The notes under the pieces: generated by a model
Told to the model about the DNA's origin: nothing
What the model saw: only the letters and a program-made list of their open reading frames with translations
The model's database searches: none
Program-made: the position numbers and the translations under genes
Assembly (NCBI GenBank): GCA_018402205.1
Contig: JAGYIX010000003.1
Coordinates: forward strand, 434,001-498,000
Source of the DNA: Flavobacteriaceae bacterium
GTDB lineage: Bacteria; Bacteroidota; Bacteroidia; Flavobacteriales; Flavobacteriaceae
Direction: 5' to 3'
Length of the DNA: 64,000 nucleotides
In this document: positions 48,325 to 57,213 of the stretch, piece by piece
Position numbering within the stretch: position 1 is the first letter of the stretch
How the letters are laid out: each line of letters opens with the position of its first letter

Positions 48325-48947
48325 ATCGGTAGATAGACTAATTTTTTCGTTTCGAAAAAAGGTAAAGGAATGCGCTCGTGCAGCGAGTACACCTTTACCT
48401 TTTTTTTATACGGAGCCAACTCCTCAGCCAAATCGCCCCCTTTGAGGTACCAAATTCCATTGGCATAGGCATGCTTACTTTCTGTCTTAACTCGTTGACT
48501 CACCCAGCGCACAAAGGTGGGCATGGCGGCCACTGCGCGGCTCACTACAAAATCGAATGTTTCTGGAACCTGTTCTATGCGATCGTTTATGGTACGTATA
48601 TTTTTTAGAGACAGTGCCTCTACGACCTCGTTGACCACCTTTAATTTTTTTCCGATAGAATCTACCAGGGTAAACTGTACCTCAGGAAAAAGTATGGCTA
48701 GCGGAATACCCGGAAAACCTCCGCCCGTTCCTACGTCGACCACAGAAGAGCCAGGCAAGAAATCAGTGTACAACCCAATACTCATCGAGTGCAACACATG
48801 CCGTTCATAAAGCTCTTCAACATCTTTTCGTGAGACCACATTGATTTTTTCATTCCAGTCGCTGTAAAGCAGCGCTAGCTGCTCGACTTGATTTTGTTGC
48901 AGATCTGACAATTCCGGAAAATACTGATATATAAGGCTGTGGTTCAT
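48306..48947 (-). CDS. rsmG: 16S rRNA (guanine527-N7)-methyltransferase
   Basis: A 213-residue RsmG. NEKINVVSRKDVEELYERHV near residue 33, the SAM loop VVDVGTGGGFPGIPLAILFP near 68 and the FVVSRAVAAMPTFVRW segment near 132 are typical. It methylates G527 in 16S rRNA; loss gives low-level streptomycin resistance in other bacteria. Confidence 0.95.
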   Translation of the reverse strand: MNHSLIYQYFPELSDLQQNQVEQLALLYSDWNEKINVVSRKDVEELYERHVLHSMSIGLYTDFLPGSSVVDVGTGGGFPGIPLAILFPEVQFTLVDSIGKKLKVVNEVVEALSLKNIRTINDRIEQVPETFDFVVSRAVAAMPTFVRWVSQRVKTESKHAYANGIWYLKGGDLAEELAPYKKKVKVYSLHERIPLPFFETKKLVYLPIQPKKG

Positions 48948-48961
48948 GGCGCTTCAAAACA

Positions 48962-48969
48962 CAAAATTA
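48962..48969 (-). promoter_or_regulatory. -7 box of rsmG
   Basis: On the minus strand TAATTTTG, a full TAnnTTTG match, ending 14 bp before the rsmG ATG. Confidence 0.45.
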
Positions 48970-49009
48970 TCATTAACATTGCAGTTCAAACACGCTTTAT
49001 TTAAAAATC

Positions 49010-50200
49010 ATGTCATCAAACGTTTCGTCACGCATTCAAAACATGGAGACCTCGGCCACCCTAGCCATGGCTGCCAAAGCAAGAGAACTTAAAACACAAG
49101 GAATAGATATCATTGGCCTAAGTTTAGGAGAGCCTGATTTTAACATTCCAGACTTCATTAAAGAGGCCGCCAAGAAGGCCATTGACGAAAATTACAGTAG
49201 CTACACCGCTGTTGATGGATACACTGAACTTAAAGTAGCCATTGCGCACAAGTTTAAGAGAGACAACCTACTGAACTACACGCCCAACCAAATCGTTGTG
49301 TCTACCGGGGCAAAACAGTCGCTGTACAACGTAGCCATGGCTGTGCTCAATCCAGGGGACGAAGTGATACTTCCGGCTCCTTATTGGGTCTCTTATCGCG
49401 ATATTGTGAAACTAGCCGAAGGAGTACCTGTAGAGGTCTCTACCTCTATTGAGGCAGATTTTAAAATGACTGCCGCACAATTAGAGCAAGCCATTACCCC
49501 AAAAACAAAGATGCTTTGGTTCAGTTCACCGTGCAACCCTAGTGGATCGTTCTACCACAAAAGCGAGCTAGAGGCTATAGCTGAGGTGCTGAAGGCCCAT
49601 CCGCAGATCATTGTGGTCTCTGACGAGATCTACGAGCATATTAATTTTTCTAACAACGGGCACTGTAGCATAGCCAGCATTGACTCTATGTACGATCGAA
49701 CCGTAACTGTAAATGGAGTTTCTAAGGCCTTTGCCATGACCGGGTGGCGAATTGGGTATATAGGTGCTCCTGAATGGATAGCCAAGGCCTGCACTAAACT
49801 GCAAGGTCAAGTAACCAGCGGAGCAAATTCGATCGCCCAGCGCGCAGTAATTGAGGCCCTTATGGCTCCGGTAGAACGCATTCAATACATGGTAGATGCG
49901 TTTAAAAATCGCCGTGATCTCGTGCTTAAGCTACTCGGTCAAATCGAAGGCTTTAAGCTGAACGTTCCCGAAGGAGCCTTTTATGTTTTTCCAGACATCT
50001 CGTATTATTTTGGCAAAACACTAAAGGGAATGCACATAACTAACGCCTCAGACTTTGCCTTGTTTTTACTAGAGCACGCCCAGGTGGCTACGGTTAGCGG
50101 AGAAGCATTTGGCGATGAAAACTGCATACGTATATCGTATGCAGCTTCTGAAGAAATACTCGCCGAAGCTATTCATCGCATTTCAAAGGCGGTATCGTAA
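49010..50200 (+). CDS. aspC: Aspartate aminotransferase-like class I transaminase
   Basis: A 396-residue PLP enzyme of the aminotransferase Igamma (Thermus AspC-like) group. GLSLGEPDFNIPDFI near residue 36, FSSPCNPSGSFYHKSE near 166, VSDEIYEHINF near 200, and the PLP lysine in VNGVSKAFAMTGWRIGYIG near 235. Gly-to-Ser in the CNPSG motif is within family variation. It probably converts oxaloacetate and glutamate to aspartate, but prephenate-type substrates cannot be excluded. Confidence 0.88.
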   Translation: MSSNVSSRIQNMETSATLAMAAKARELKTQGIDIIGLSLGEPDFNIPDFIKEAAKKAIDENYSSYTAVDGYTELKVAIAHKFKRDNLLNYTPNQIVVSTGAKQSLYNVAMAVLNPGDEVILPAPYWVSYRDIVKLAEGVPVEVSTSIEADFKMTAAQLEQAITPKTKMLWFSSPCNPSGSFYHKSELEAIAEVLKAHPQIIVVSDEIYEHINFSNNGHCSIASIDSMYDRTVTVNGVSKAFAMTGWRIGYIGAPEWIAKACTKLQGQVTSGANSIAQRAVIEALMAPVERIQYMVDAFKNRRDLVLKLLGQIEGFKLNVPEGAFYVFPDISYYFGKTLKGMHITNASDFALFLLEHAQVATVSGEAFGDENCIRISYAASEEILAEAIHRISKAVS

Positions 50201-50220
50201 GACCCTAAAAAATCGGATTG

Positions 50221-50228
50221 TATCTTTG
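50221..50228 (+). promoter_or_regulatory. -7 box of menG/ubiE-porT
   Basis: TATCTTTG fully matches TAnnTTTG and ends only 7 bp before the ATG at 50236. Confidence 0.5.
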
Positions 50229-50235
50229 CCGTTAT

Positions 50236-50958
50236 ATGCAGGTAGTTCCGTATAAAGACTCCACCCAGTCTAAAAAATCGCAGGTTTCCGAAATGTTTAA
50301 CGGCATTTCTGGACAATACGACCAAATGAACCGACTTATCACTTTTGGGGTAGACCTTAAGTGGAGAAAAAGGCTCATCCAAAAGGTAGCTTCGCTTTCG
50401 CCTAAAAACGTACTCGATGTGGCCACCGGAACAGGTGATTTAGCTCTAGCTATAGCCAAAAAAACTAAAGCTCAGGTAATTGGTTTAGACATTTCGGCTG
50501 GAATGCTCGCCGTGGGCGCTGAAAAGATTAAAACGGCCCATTTAGAGAGCCGAGTAGAAATGATTCTTGGAGACAGCGAATCTATAGTCTTTGACGACCA
50601 CAGTTTCGATGTGGTAACCGTAGCTTTTGGGGTGCGTAATTTCGAGCACTTAGAGCGCGGACTTCAAGAGATCAAAAGAGTATTAAAACCAGGGGGAATG
50701 CTGGCTATTTTAGAAACCTCTGTTCCCACTAACCCCATTTTTAAAGTCGGATATCTCTTACACACACGACTTGTGCTTCCGCTCATAAGTAAACTCTTCG
50801 CGACCGACAAGCGTGCCTACAGTTACCTTGTGGCCTCTGCCTCTAGTTTTCCGTATAACGAAACTTTTACGGCCATATTGAAAAAAGTAGGGTTCAGCAA
50901 AGCCTACTACCAACGACAAACCTTTGGAGCCGCCTGTATTTACTATGCGACAAAATAA
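50236..50958 (+). CDS. menG: Demethylmenaquinone methyltransferase (UbiE/MenG)
   Basis: 240 residues from MQVVPYKDS. FNGISGQYDQMNRLITFGVD near residue 20, VLDVATGTGDLALAIAKKT near 60, FGVRNFEHLERGLQEIKRVL near 135 and the C-terminal QTFGAACIYYATK are typical of UbiE/MenG. In Flavobacteriia menaquinone is the usual quinone, so the final methylation of menaquinone is the probable job. It overlaps porT by 14 bp. Confidence 0.94.
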   Translation: MQVVPYKDSTQSKKSQVSEMFNGISGQYDQMNRLITFGVDLKWRKRLIQKVASLSPKNVLDVATGTGDLALAIAKKTKAQVIGLDISAGMLAVGAEKIKTAHLESRVEMILGDSESIVFDDHSFDVVTVAFGVRNFEHLERGLQEIKRVLKPGGMLAILETSVPTNPIFKVGYLLHTRLVLPLISKLFATDKRAYSYLVASASSFPYNETFTAILKKVGFSKAYYQRQTFGAACIYYATK

Positions 50959-51538
50959 ATTTCTCTTATTCGTTTTGTCTATGCTTTTTTGTAGCCTAAG
51001 TATTCAGGCTCAAAAAAAGTTTAGACCCTCGCTTAACCTCACCGGATCTGATGAAGAACTATGGAATTTTGGGGTGCTTTTTGGGTATGATCCTTTATCG
51101 TCTCACGCTCATATTTGGATCGAAGGATTCAACGCGCGATTGCTAGTGGAAAGGAATCTGTTAGAACGCCTAGACGTAAGAATTGAACCTGGTATTATCT
51201 TTGAAAAACCACTACTAGACACTACTGACACTACTTCTTCACCTGAGAAGCAATCTTCTTCAGAAGTTCAAATTCCGCTGCTTTTAAAATACCGTTCAAA
51301 TAGAGCAGGAAACGTAAACCCTTTTATAGTGGGGGGGTATCAGCCATCTTATCGTTTTGAAAATCAAAAACTTATTCACTATGTAGAAGTCGGCTTTGGA
51401 TTCGATTTTTACTTGCGCAAAAGCAAGGCCGCCCTTCATATGCGCCTAAATAAGAATATTTCAGGCGCAGCTACCAGCGGAATTTTTATCGGACTCAGCG
51501 TAGAAACCCGAGACGGCTGGAAATTGTATAAGCAATAA
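50945..51538 (+). CDS. porT: PorT-family outer membrane beta-barrel protein (type IX secretion)
   Basis: 197 residues from MRQNKFLLFVLSML with a signal peptide ending IQAQ-K. The rest is made of amphipathic strands with aromatic turns (FGVLFGYDPLSSHAHIW; PFIVGGYQPSYRFENQK), as in PorT/SprT barrels. The call rests largely on position: ubiE-porT-trmH-tamL is the order I know from flavobacteria. PorT is needed for T9SS secretion and gliding. It overlaps convergent TrmH by 44 bp. Confidence 0.72.
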   Translation: MRQNKFLLFVLSMLFCSLSIQAQKKFRPSLNLTGSDEELWNFGVLFGYDPLSSHAHIWIEGFNARLLVERNLLERLDVRIEPGIIFEKPLLDTTDTTSSPEKQSSSEVQIPLLLKYRSNRAGNVNPFIVGGYQPSYRFENQKLIHYVEVGFGFDFYLRKSKAALHMRLNKNISGAATSGIFIGLSVETRDGWKLYKQ

Positions 51539-52244
51539 GCGCACCAGAAACAGCGGCATTAAGACTCTCCACCTCAGAGCCCTTAGCTCTAGGAATAGTG
51601 ATGCGTTGGGTAAGAATAGAGGCTATCTGATCCGATATACCGTGACCTTCATTACCCAAAACTAGCACTCCTTTAGTTTCTACCTCGAAGTGCTCTATAG
51701 AAACCCCATTCAAATCAGCTCCAACTATGGGCCTGTTTAATCGTTTTAGGGCAACCGAAAGATTATCGTACACACAATTCATTCGGGCAAAAGAACCCAT
51801 GCTTGACTGCACCACTTTTTCGTTATAACAATCAACGGTATGCAGCGAACAGAGTACATGTTTAAAACCAAACCAGTCTAAGGTGCGCATCAGTGTTCCC
51901 ATATTGCCGGGGTCTTGAATATCATCAAGTGCGATGATCCACTCATTTTCAGGTAGTGGTTTAGGTTTAGGTTTTTCAAATATCCCTAGCACCGCAGAAG
52001 GAGTGCTAAAATGAGACATCTTTTTCATATCGGCTGCACTAATAGGCTCTGCTATTATACCCTGTGCATTTTTTAAAGATTTTATAAGGCTCTCATCGGT
52101 AACAAAGCAATGTTTAAGTTTGATTTCGCTCTTAAGACCCTCGTGAATAGATTTGACCCCCTCAACACAAAAAAGACCTTGTTCATCTCTGTATCTTTTA
52201 TGCTTTAACTGCTGAATTTGCTTGACTATGGCTCGAGTAAGCAT
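51495..52244 (-). CDS. TrmH/SpoU-family RNA methyltransferase
   Basis: A 249-residue SPOUT enzyme. ALDDIQDPGNMGTLMRTLDW near residue 105 (motif 1), VLVLGNEGHGIS near 193 (motif 2) and SEVESLNAAVSGALIAY near 225 (motif 3) form the knotted SAM site; the N-terminal part is the RNA-binding substrate domain. The target (23S rRNA or tRNA 2'-O-ribose) is not clear. It sits between porT and tamL on the opposite strand. Confidence 0.9.
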   Translation of the reverse strand: MLTRAIVKQIQQLKHKRYRDEQGLFCVEGVKSIHEGLKSEIKLKHCFVTDESLIKSLKNAQGIIAEPISAADMKKMSHFSTPSAVLGIFEKPKPKPLPENEWIIALDDIQDPGNMGTLMRTLDWFGFKHVLCSLHTVDCYNEKVVQSSMGSFARMNCVYDNLSVALKRLNRPIVGADLNGVSIEHFEVETKGVLVLGNEGHGISDQIASILTQRITIPRAKGSEVESLNAAVSGALIAYTISSRLGFLR

Positions 52245-52256
52245 GAGTTTTTAGTT

Positions 52257-52264
52257 TAATTTTG
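52257..52264 (+). promoter_or_regulatory. -7 box of tamL
   Basis: TAATTTTG fully matches TAnnTTTG and ends 4 bp before the tamL ATG, predicting a leaderless transcript. Confidence 0.5.
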
Positions 52265-52268
52265 CTCC

Positions 52269-54675
52269 ATGAGATTCAGGCCAATTACCTGTTCAAGGGC
52301 GATCCTAAAGGTAATTCTATTTCTTTCTTCGGCATGGATAGTTTCTTGCAGCGCTGTAAGAAAACTTCCTGAAGGCGCTGCGCTTCTAACTAAAAACGAA
52401 ATTAGCGTTGACGGCGAATCTGCAGCAGACCCGGCTCTTAAGGCAGTACTAAGGCAAAAAGAGAATAATCGGATTTTGGGTGTTCCCCTGAAGCTTTTGT
52501 TATATACGGCGGCAAAAGAGAACGATAACCGCTTCAATAGATGGCTCCGATCTAAAGGCGAGCCCCCTGTTATTTATGACTCTATTGAATCTGTGCTAAG
52601 CCTCGCTAGGCTAAACCGCGCTTTCCGAAAGTTAGGATATTTTAATACCGCTTCGCGATTTGACCTAAGCTACACAGAAAACCAACAAAAGGTAAAGCAG
52701 CGATTCTCGATATCTCCAGGAGATCGATTTACTGTAGATTCCTTAAAACTTAAAATAACAGATCCAACGTTGCGCGCACTCGTTGAGGAGCACAATAATG
52801 AAGGTGTACTCGCTCCAGGTACTTTTCTGAATATAAATGATCTTGAAAAAGAGCGCAGTAGACTATTGACTCTTTTGCGAAACCGCGGTGCATTTGGCCT
52901 CCAAAAGAGCAGTATTCATTTTGAAATAGACGGAGACACCACTCAAACCAATACAAAAAGAACTCTAAATGTCTATTCCGTTATAGACAGCACTAGCGAT
53001 AGCCAGTTATACCAAATAGGTAATGTTAAATGTATTTGTAGATCAAGCAAACGAGGTCTCAACTACCCCGTCAGACACCATTAACAATCTTCTATTTTAT
53101 TCGGCAAATGACCCTATTGACCTCAAAGAAATTGAAAGCCGCATTGCGTTTAAGCCTGGAACTAGGTATAGCGACGCCTACCGCTCAACAACATTAGATC
53201 AACTGGGGCAATTGAATTATTTCTCTTACCCCTCGTTCAATTACCAAATCAGAGAAGATCAGCTGGTCGACCTCAACTTATTTTTGCGCTCAAGAAAGCG
53301 GTACTCTTTAACTGCTGACTTTGACCTTACGCACTCTGCCATTCAGCAGATTGGAACTTCGTTACGGTCTTCTATACTCGCCAGAAACGTATTTGGATCT
53401 TTTGAAAACTTAAGCCTCTCTCTTAGTGGAACCATAGGTAATTCTATTATACCTGGCGCAAATATCACCTCTGAACTCGGAGTAGATCTAAACTTAAGTT
53501 TTCCGAGATGGTGGTATGGAATCTCGTTAGACAAGCTTGCTTCTAAAGAAAAAAATCCACTGAGCACTTTGCAACTGGGTACTGTTTTTCAGCAAAACTT
53601 AGGCTTAGACCGGCAAACTATCAATAGTATTTACCGATTTAGCTTTAGAGATAGAGGCGCACAGCACACCTTAGAGTTTCCAAAAATCTCTTATGTAAAC
53701 AATCTAAACCCAGATAATTTCTTTTCGATCTACAGAAACACCTACGAAACCCTTGATCAGCAGGCTAATTCTATTAAAGACAATGCGTTTTATGCAGAGT
53801 TATTTGAGCCTGCAGAGGCCACTACCGAAAGGCAGCTTCGCATTCCTGAAGGAACTACTGCTTTTATTTCAGGAGTACAAAACGGAGAAATAGTACTCGA
53901 ACCAGAAGCAACCTTATTGGTGAGGCGCATAGAAGAGCGTAGAGCGCGATTGACAGAGAACAACTTTATTTTGTCTTCGAGTTACGCCTATATTAAAGAA
54001 AATACTTCTAATCGAAACGCCTCAGACTACAAGCAATTCTTTACTAAACTCGAGTTCTCTGGATTTTTGCTAGACGCACTAGAACCCTTCAATCAACCAG
54101 GAGAGCTGTTTGATGTAGCCTATGCTCACTATATAAAATCGGAGTTTCAATTTATACGACATTGGCCTTTAGGCCAGCGATCTAGTGCAGCGGTAAGGGC
54201 CTACGGCGGATTAGCGATTCCGTTTGGCCGCTCCAACACCATTCCATTTGTTCGAAGTTTTTTTGCGGGCGGAACTAATGATATTCGCGCTTGGAATGCC
54301 TATACTCTCGGACCAGGAACAACTAATCAAATCAATGAATTTAACGACGCCAACTTAAAGCTTACTTTAAGTGGAGAATGGAGATTTCCGTTGTCGCGAA
54401 GCCTATACGGAGCCTTATTTACAGATATTGGAAATATTTGGAATGCACTCGATGGCACCGAAAATGAAGAAGCACTCTTCTACGGATGGAGTTCATTAAG
54501 AGATAGCGCCATAGCCTCTGGACTTGGACTTAGATACGATTTTGACTTCTTCATCTTTAGATTAGACATGGCCTGGAAAGTGCATAATCCGGCGCTTAAC
54601 GGCAGTGAGCGCTGGATTTTTAACCGCTCACAAAACAATGCACTCTTCAATATTGGAATCAATTATCCGTTTTAA
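52269..54675 (+). pseudogene. tamL: TamL-type BamA/TamA-family outer membrane lipoprotein, frameshifted as sequenced
   Basis: The first frame (52269-53084) has a lipobox WIVSC (C27) and POTRA-like repeats; the second frame (to 54675) holds the remaining POTRA part and the Omp85 barrel (SFFAGGTNDIRAWNAYTLGP, RFPLSRSLYGALFTDIGNIW, FNIGINYPF). Dropping one A from the triplet A at 53028-53030 joins IGNV to NVFVDQANE and gives a continuous 801-residue protein. TamL cooperates with TamB in envelope assembly and is reported essential in Flavobacterium johnsoniae, so the shift is probably a sequence error. Confidence 0.88.
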
Positions 54676-54685
54676 AAGCATTTAG

Positions 54686-54693
54686 TACATTTG
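54686..54693 (+). promoter_or_regulatory. -7 box of fba
   Basis: TACATTTG fully matches TAnnTTTG, 29 bp upstream of the fba ATG. Confidence 0.5.
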
Positions 54694-54722
54694 ACCTCTA
54701 ACATCAATAAAAAGCGAACTAA

Positions 54723-55796
54723 ATGTCTTTACACTCCATTTCTGCTGGTGTAGCCACCGGCGATACCGTTCAATCTATATTCGCCCTGGCTAAACAGAAG
54801 TCTTTTGCCCTGCCCGCCGTAAATGTAACCGGATCTAATACCATAAATGCCGTACTAGAGACAGCCGCTGCGCTTAACGCCCCAGTGATCATTCAATTTT
54901 CAAACGGAGGATCTCAGTTTAATGCAGGAAAAGGCCTATCTAACGAAGCCCAGAAAGCCGCAATTGCTGGCGCTATAGCAGGTGCAAAACACGTTCATCA
55001 ATTAGCAGAGGCATATGGAGCCACCGTTATTCTACACACCGATCATTGCGCAAAAAATTTACTTCCTTGGATAGACGGTCTTCTAGAGGCTAGCGAAGCA
55101 CATTTTAAGGCCACCAGAAAACCCCTTTTCTCTTCGCATATGATTGATTTATCTGAAGAACCTATAGAAGAGAATATTGAACTGTGCAAAGCTTATCTAA
55201 AGCGCATGAGCCCAATGGGTATGACCCTTGAAATTGAGTTAGGTGTAACCGGAGGAGAAGAAGATGGCGTAGACAATACTGATATTGATTCGTCAAAACT
55301 CTATACGCAACCCGAAGAAGTGGCTTATGCCTACGAAGAACTCTCTTCAATCAGTCATCGATTCACCGTCGCTGCCGCATTTGGTAACGTTCATGGGGTT
55401 TACAAACCAGGTAATGTTAAACTAACCCCTGTCATTCTTAAGAATTCGCAAAGCTATGTAATCGAGAAATTCGGTATTGACCAACCTAACCCTATTGACT
55501 TTGTTTTTCACGGAGGTTCGGGCTCAAGCGTTGAAGAAATTAGAGAGTCTATTGGCTACGGAGTGGTAAAAATGAATATTGACACTGATTTGCAATACGC
55601 CTTTACCGAAGGAATTAGAGACTACATGTCTGACAAAAAAGAATACTTGGCCGCTCAGATTGGTAACCCTGAGGGAGACGATGTTCCGAACAAAAAATAT
55701 TACGATCCTCGCGTTTGGTTGAGAAAAGGAGAGCTTACCTTTATCGATCGCTTAAAGCAAGCATTTGAAGACTTGAATAACGTCAACACGCTGTAA
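54723..55796 (+). CDS. fba: Fructose-bisphosphate aldolase, class II
   Basis: A 357-residue zinc-dependent aldolase of the class IIA kind. [20 protein letters not shown] near residue 30, [15 protein letters not shown] near 105 (zinc His), [16 protein letters not shown] near 172, and [14 protein letters not shown] near 262 with the following [14 protein letters not shown] are the expected metal and phosphate sites. accD follows after 11 bp. Confidence 0.96.
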   Translation: MSLHSISAGVATGDTVQSIFALAKQKSFALPAVNVTGSNTINAVLETAAALNAPVIIQFSNGGSQFNAGKGLSNEAQKAAIAGAIAGAKHVHQLAEAYGATVILHTDHCAKNLLPWIDGLLEASEAHFKATRKPLFSSHMIDLSEEPIEENIELCKAYLKRMSPMGMTLEIELGVTGGEEDGVDNTDIDSSKLYTQPEEVAYAYEELSSISHRFTVAAAFGNVHGVYKPGNVKLTPVILKNSQSYVIEKFGIDQPNPIDFVFHGGSGSSVEEIRESIGYGVVKMNIDTDLQYAFTEGIRDYMSDKKEYLAAQIGNPEGDDVPNKKYYDPRVWLRKGELTFIDRLKQAFEDLNNVNTL

Positions 55797-55807
55797 ACAA
55801 ATACTCT

Positions 55808-56689
55808 ATGTCATCTCTGTGGTTTAAACGAAAGGCGAAGGGCATTCAAACCGCCACCGAAGAAAAAAAAGACACTCCTATAGGGCTATGGTACAAATCG
55901 CCAACAGGAAAAATTGTTGAGTCAGAAGAACTAGCTCGCAACGCGTACGTATCTCCTGAAGACGATTATCATGTGCGCATAGGAAGCAAAGAATACTTCG
56001 AATTACTGTTCGATGACAATGCCTTTACCGAGTTCAATGCCAACCTTTCCTCGAAAGACCCTTTGAGGTTCGAAGACACCAAAAAATACAAAGACCGTTT
56101 GGTTGACGCTCAAAAGAAAACAGAGCTTACCGACGCAGTTCGCACGGCATACGGAAACTCTATGGGTCGAGAACTGGTCATCGCTTGCATGGACTTCAGT
56201 TTCATTGGCGGATCTATGGGCAGCGTAGTGGGCGAGAAAATTGCCAGAGCTATTGATGTGGCGAAAAAACGCAAATCTCCACTTTTAATTATTTCTAAAT
56301 CTGGAGGAGCACGAATGATGGAGGCTGCCTATTCCCTGATGCAAATGGCCAAAACAGCAGCAAAGTTAGCGCAGTTGGCCGAGGCGAGAATTCCTTACAT
56401 ATCGTTGTGCACTGATCCGACTACCGGAGGTACAACCGCTTCATACGCCATGCTCGGAGATATTAATATTTCTGAACCTGGAGCACTTATTGGGTTTGCA
56501 GGGCCTCGAGTAGTAAAAGATACGACCGGAAAAGAACTGCCTGATGACTTCCAAACGGCTGAATTTTTGCAAGAACACGGTTTTTTGGACTTCATTTCGC
56601 ACAGAAACGAATTAAAGAAAAAAGTCAATTTATATATTGATCTTATATTAAATCTACCTCTGCGCGAAGAAATAACTACCAAGGAATAG
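55808..56689 (+). CDS. accD: Acetyl-CoA carboxylase carboxyltransferase subunit beta
   Basis: 293 residues. The crotonase-like core shows [17 protein letters not shown] near residue 138, [16 protein letters not shown] near 165, [16 protein letters not shown] near 203 and IGFAGPRVV near 230. At the N-terminus, where E. coli AccD has a four-cysteine zinc ribbon, the segments [16 protein letters not shown] and [13 protein letters not shown] contain no Cys. I know the same from other flavobacteria. It carboxylates acetyl-CoA in fatty acid synthesis with AccA, encoded elsewhere. Confidence 0.95.
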   Translation: MSSLWFKRKAKGIQTATEEKKDTPIGLWYKSPTGKIVESEELARNAYVSPEDDYHVRIGSKEYFELLFDDNAFTEFNANLSSKDPLRFEDTKKYKDRLVDAQKKTELTDAVRTAYGNSMGRELVIACMDFSFIGGSMGSVVGEKIARAIDVAKKRKSPLLIISKSGGARMMEAAYSLMQMAKTAAKLAQLAEARIPYISLCTDPTTGGTTASYAMLGDINISEPGALIGFAGPRVVKDTTGKELPDDFQTAEFLQEHGFLDFISHRNELKKKVNLYIDLILNLPLREEITTKE

Positions 56690-56708
56690 TTTAAACAAGA
56701 ATAAACGC

Positions 56709-56716
56709 TATCTTTG
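56709..56716 (+). promoter_or_regulatory. -7 box of rpsO
   Basis: TATCTTTG fully matches TAnnTTTG, 53 bp upstream of the rpsO ATG, leaving a leader of about 45 nt. Confidence 0.5.
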
Positions 56717-56769
56717 CGCCCTCATTGAAAGTCAGTGAGATACATAAAAATCATTAACACAATATTGGA

Positions 56770-57039
56770 ATGTATTTAAGTAAAGAAAAGAAGACCGAAA
56801 TCTTCAAACAGTACGGGGGTGCCGAGAACAATACGGGCTCTACAGAAGGACAAATTGCGCTATTCACGTACCGCATTAACTACCTAACAGGACACCTAAA
56901 GAAAAATCACAAGGATTATAATACAGAGCGTTCGTTGGTAAAACTAGTTGGTAAGCGCAGAAGCTTACTCGATTATTTAAAAGATAACGACATTGAAAAA
57001 TACCGAACACTCATAAAAGAGTTAGGTATTCGTAAATAA
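56770..57039 (+). CDS. rpsO: 30S ribosomal protein S15
   Basis: 89 residues, full length. NNTGSTEGQIALFTYRINYL and the HLKKNHKDYNTERSLVKLVG region are typical of S15; LVGKRRSLLDYLK is the conserved RNA-binding stretch. S15 is a primary binder of the central domain of 16S rRNA. As in many bacteria it is followed by pnp. Confidence 0.97.
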   Translation: MYLSKEKKTEIFKQYGGAENNTGSTEGQIALFTYRINYLTGHLKKNHKDYNTERSLVKLVGKRRSLLDYLKDNDIEKYRTLIKELGIRK

Positions 57040-57043
57040 ATAT

Positions 57044-57071
57044 AAAGCACCGCCTTTCGCGGTGCTTTTAG
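57044..57071 (+). terminator. Intrinsic terminator after rpsO
   Basis: Hairpin AAAGCACCGC-CTTTC-GCGGTGCTTT with a short T-tract, directly after the rpsO stop. It may reduce but need not stop transcription into pnp. Confidence 0.75.
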
Positions 57072-57173
57072 TTAAAGCCCATCCGCTTTTCTTAAAGTTT
57101 TTCATTGGTCATCGCTACTTAGCAACAACACAACAACAACGGCCTAAAAGCCAAAAGACCAAATGTTTAACTT

Positions 57174-57206
57174 GAGGCCTAGCCTCCAAACTAAGGGGAT
57201 TTCCCC
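57174..57206 (+). promoter_or_regulatory. Two small hairpins in the pnp leader
   Basis: GAGGC-CTA-GCCTC at 57174-57186 and GGGG-ATTT-CCCC at 57195-57206 lie next to each other, ending 7 bp before the pnp ATG. A CAA-rich unstructured tract (57121-57140) precedes them. In E. coli the pnp leader is the site of autoregulation; a similar role here is a guess. Confidence 0.35.
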
Positions 57207-57213
57207 CAATCTT

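Noticed and set aside
57044-57071. Riboswitch or attenuator in front of pnp
   Set aside because: The hairpin follows the rpsO stop directly and has the plain form of an intrinsic terminator; no conserved aptamer was recognised.
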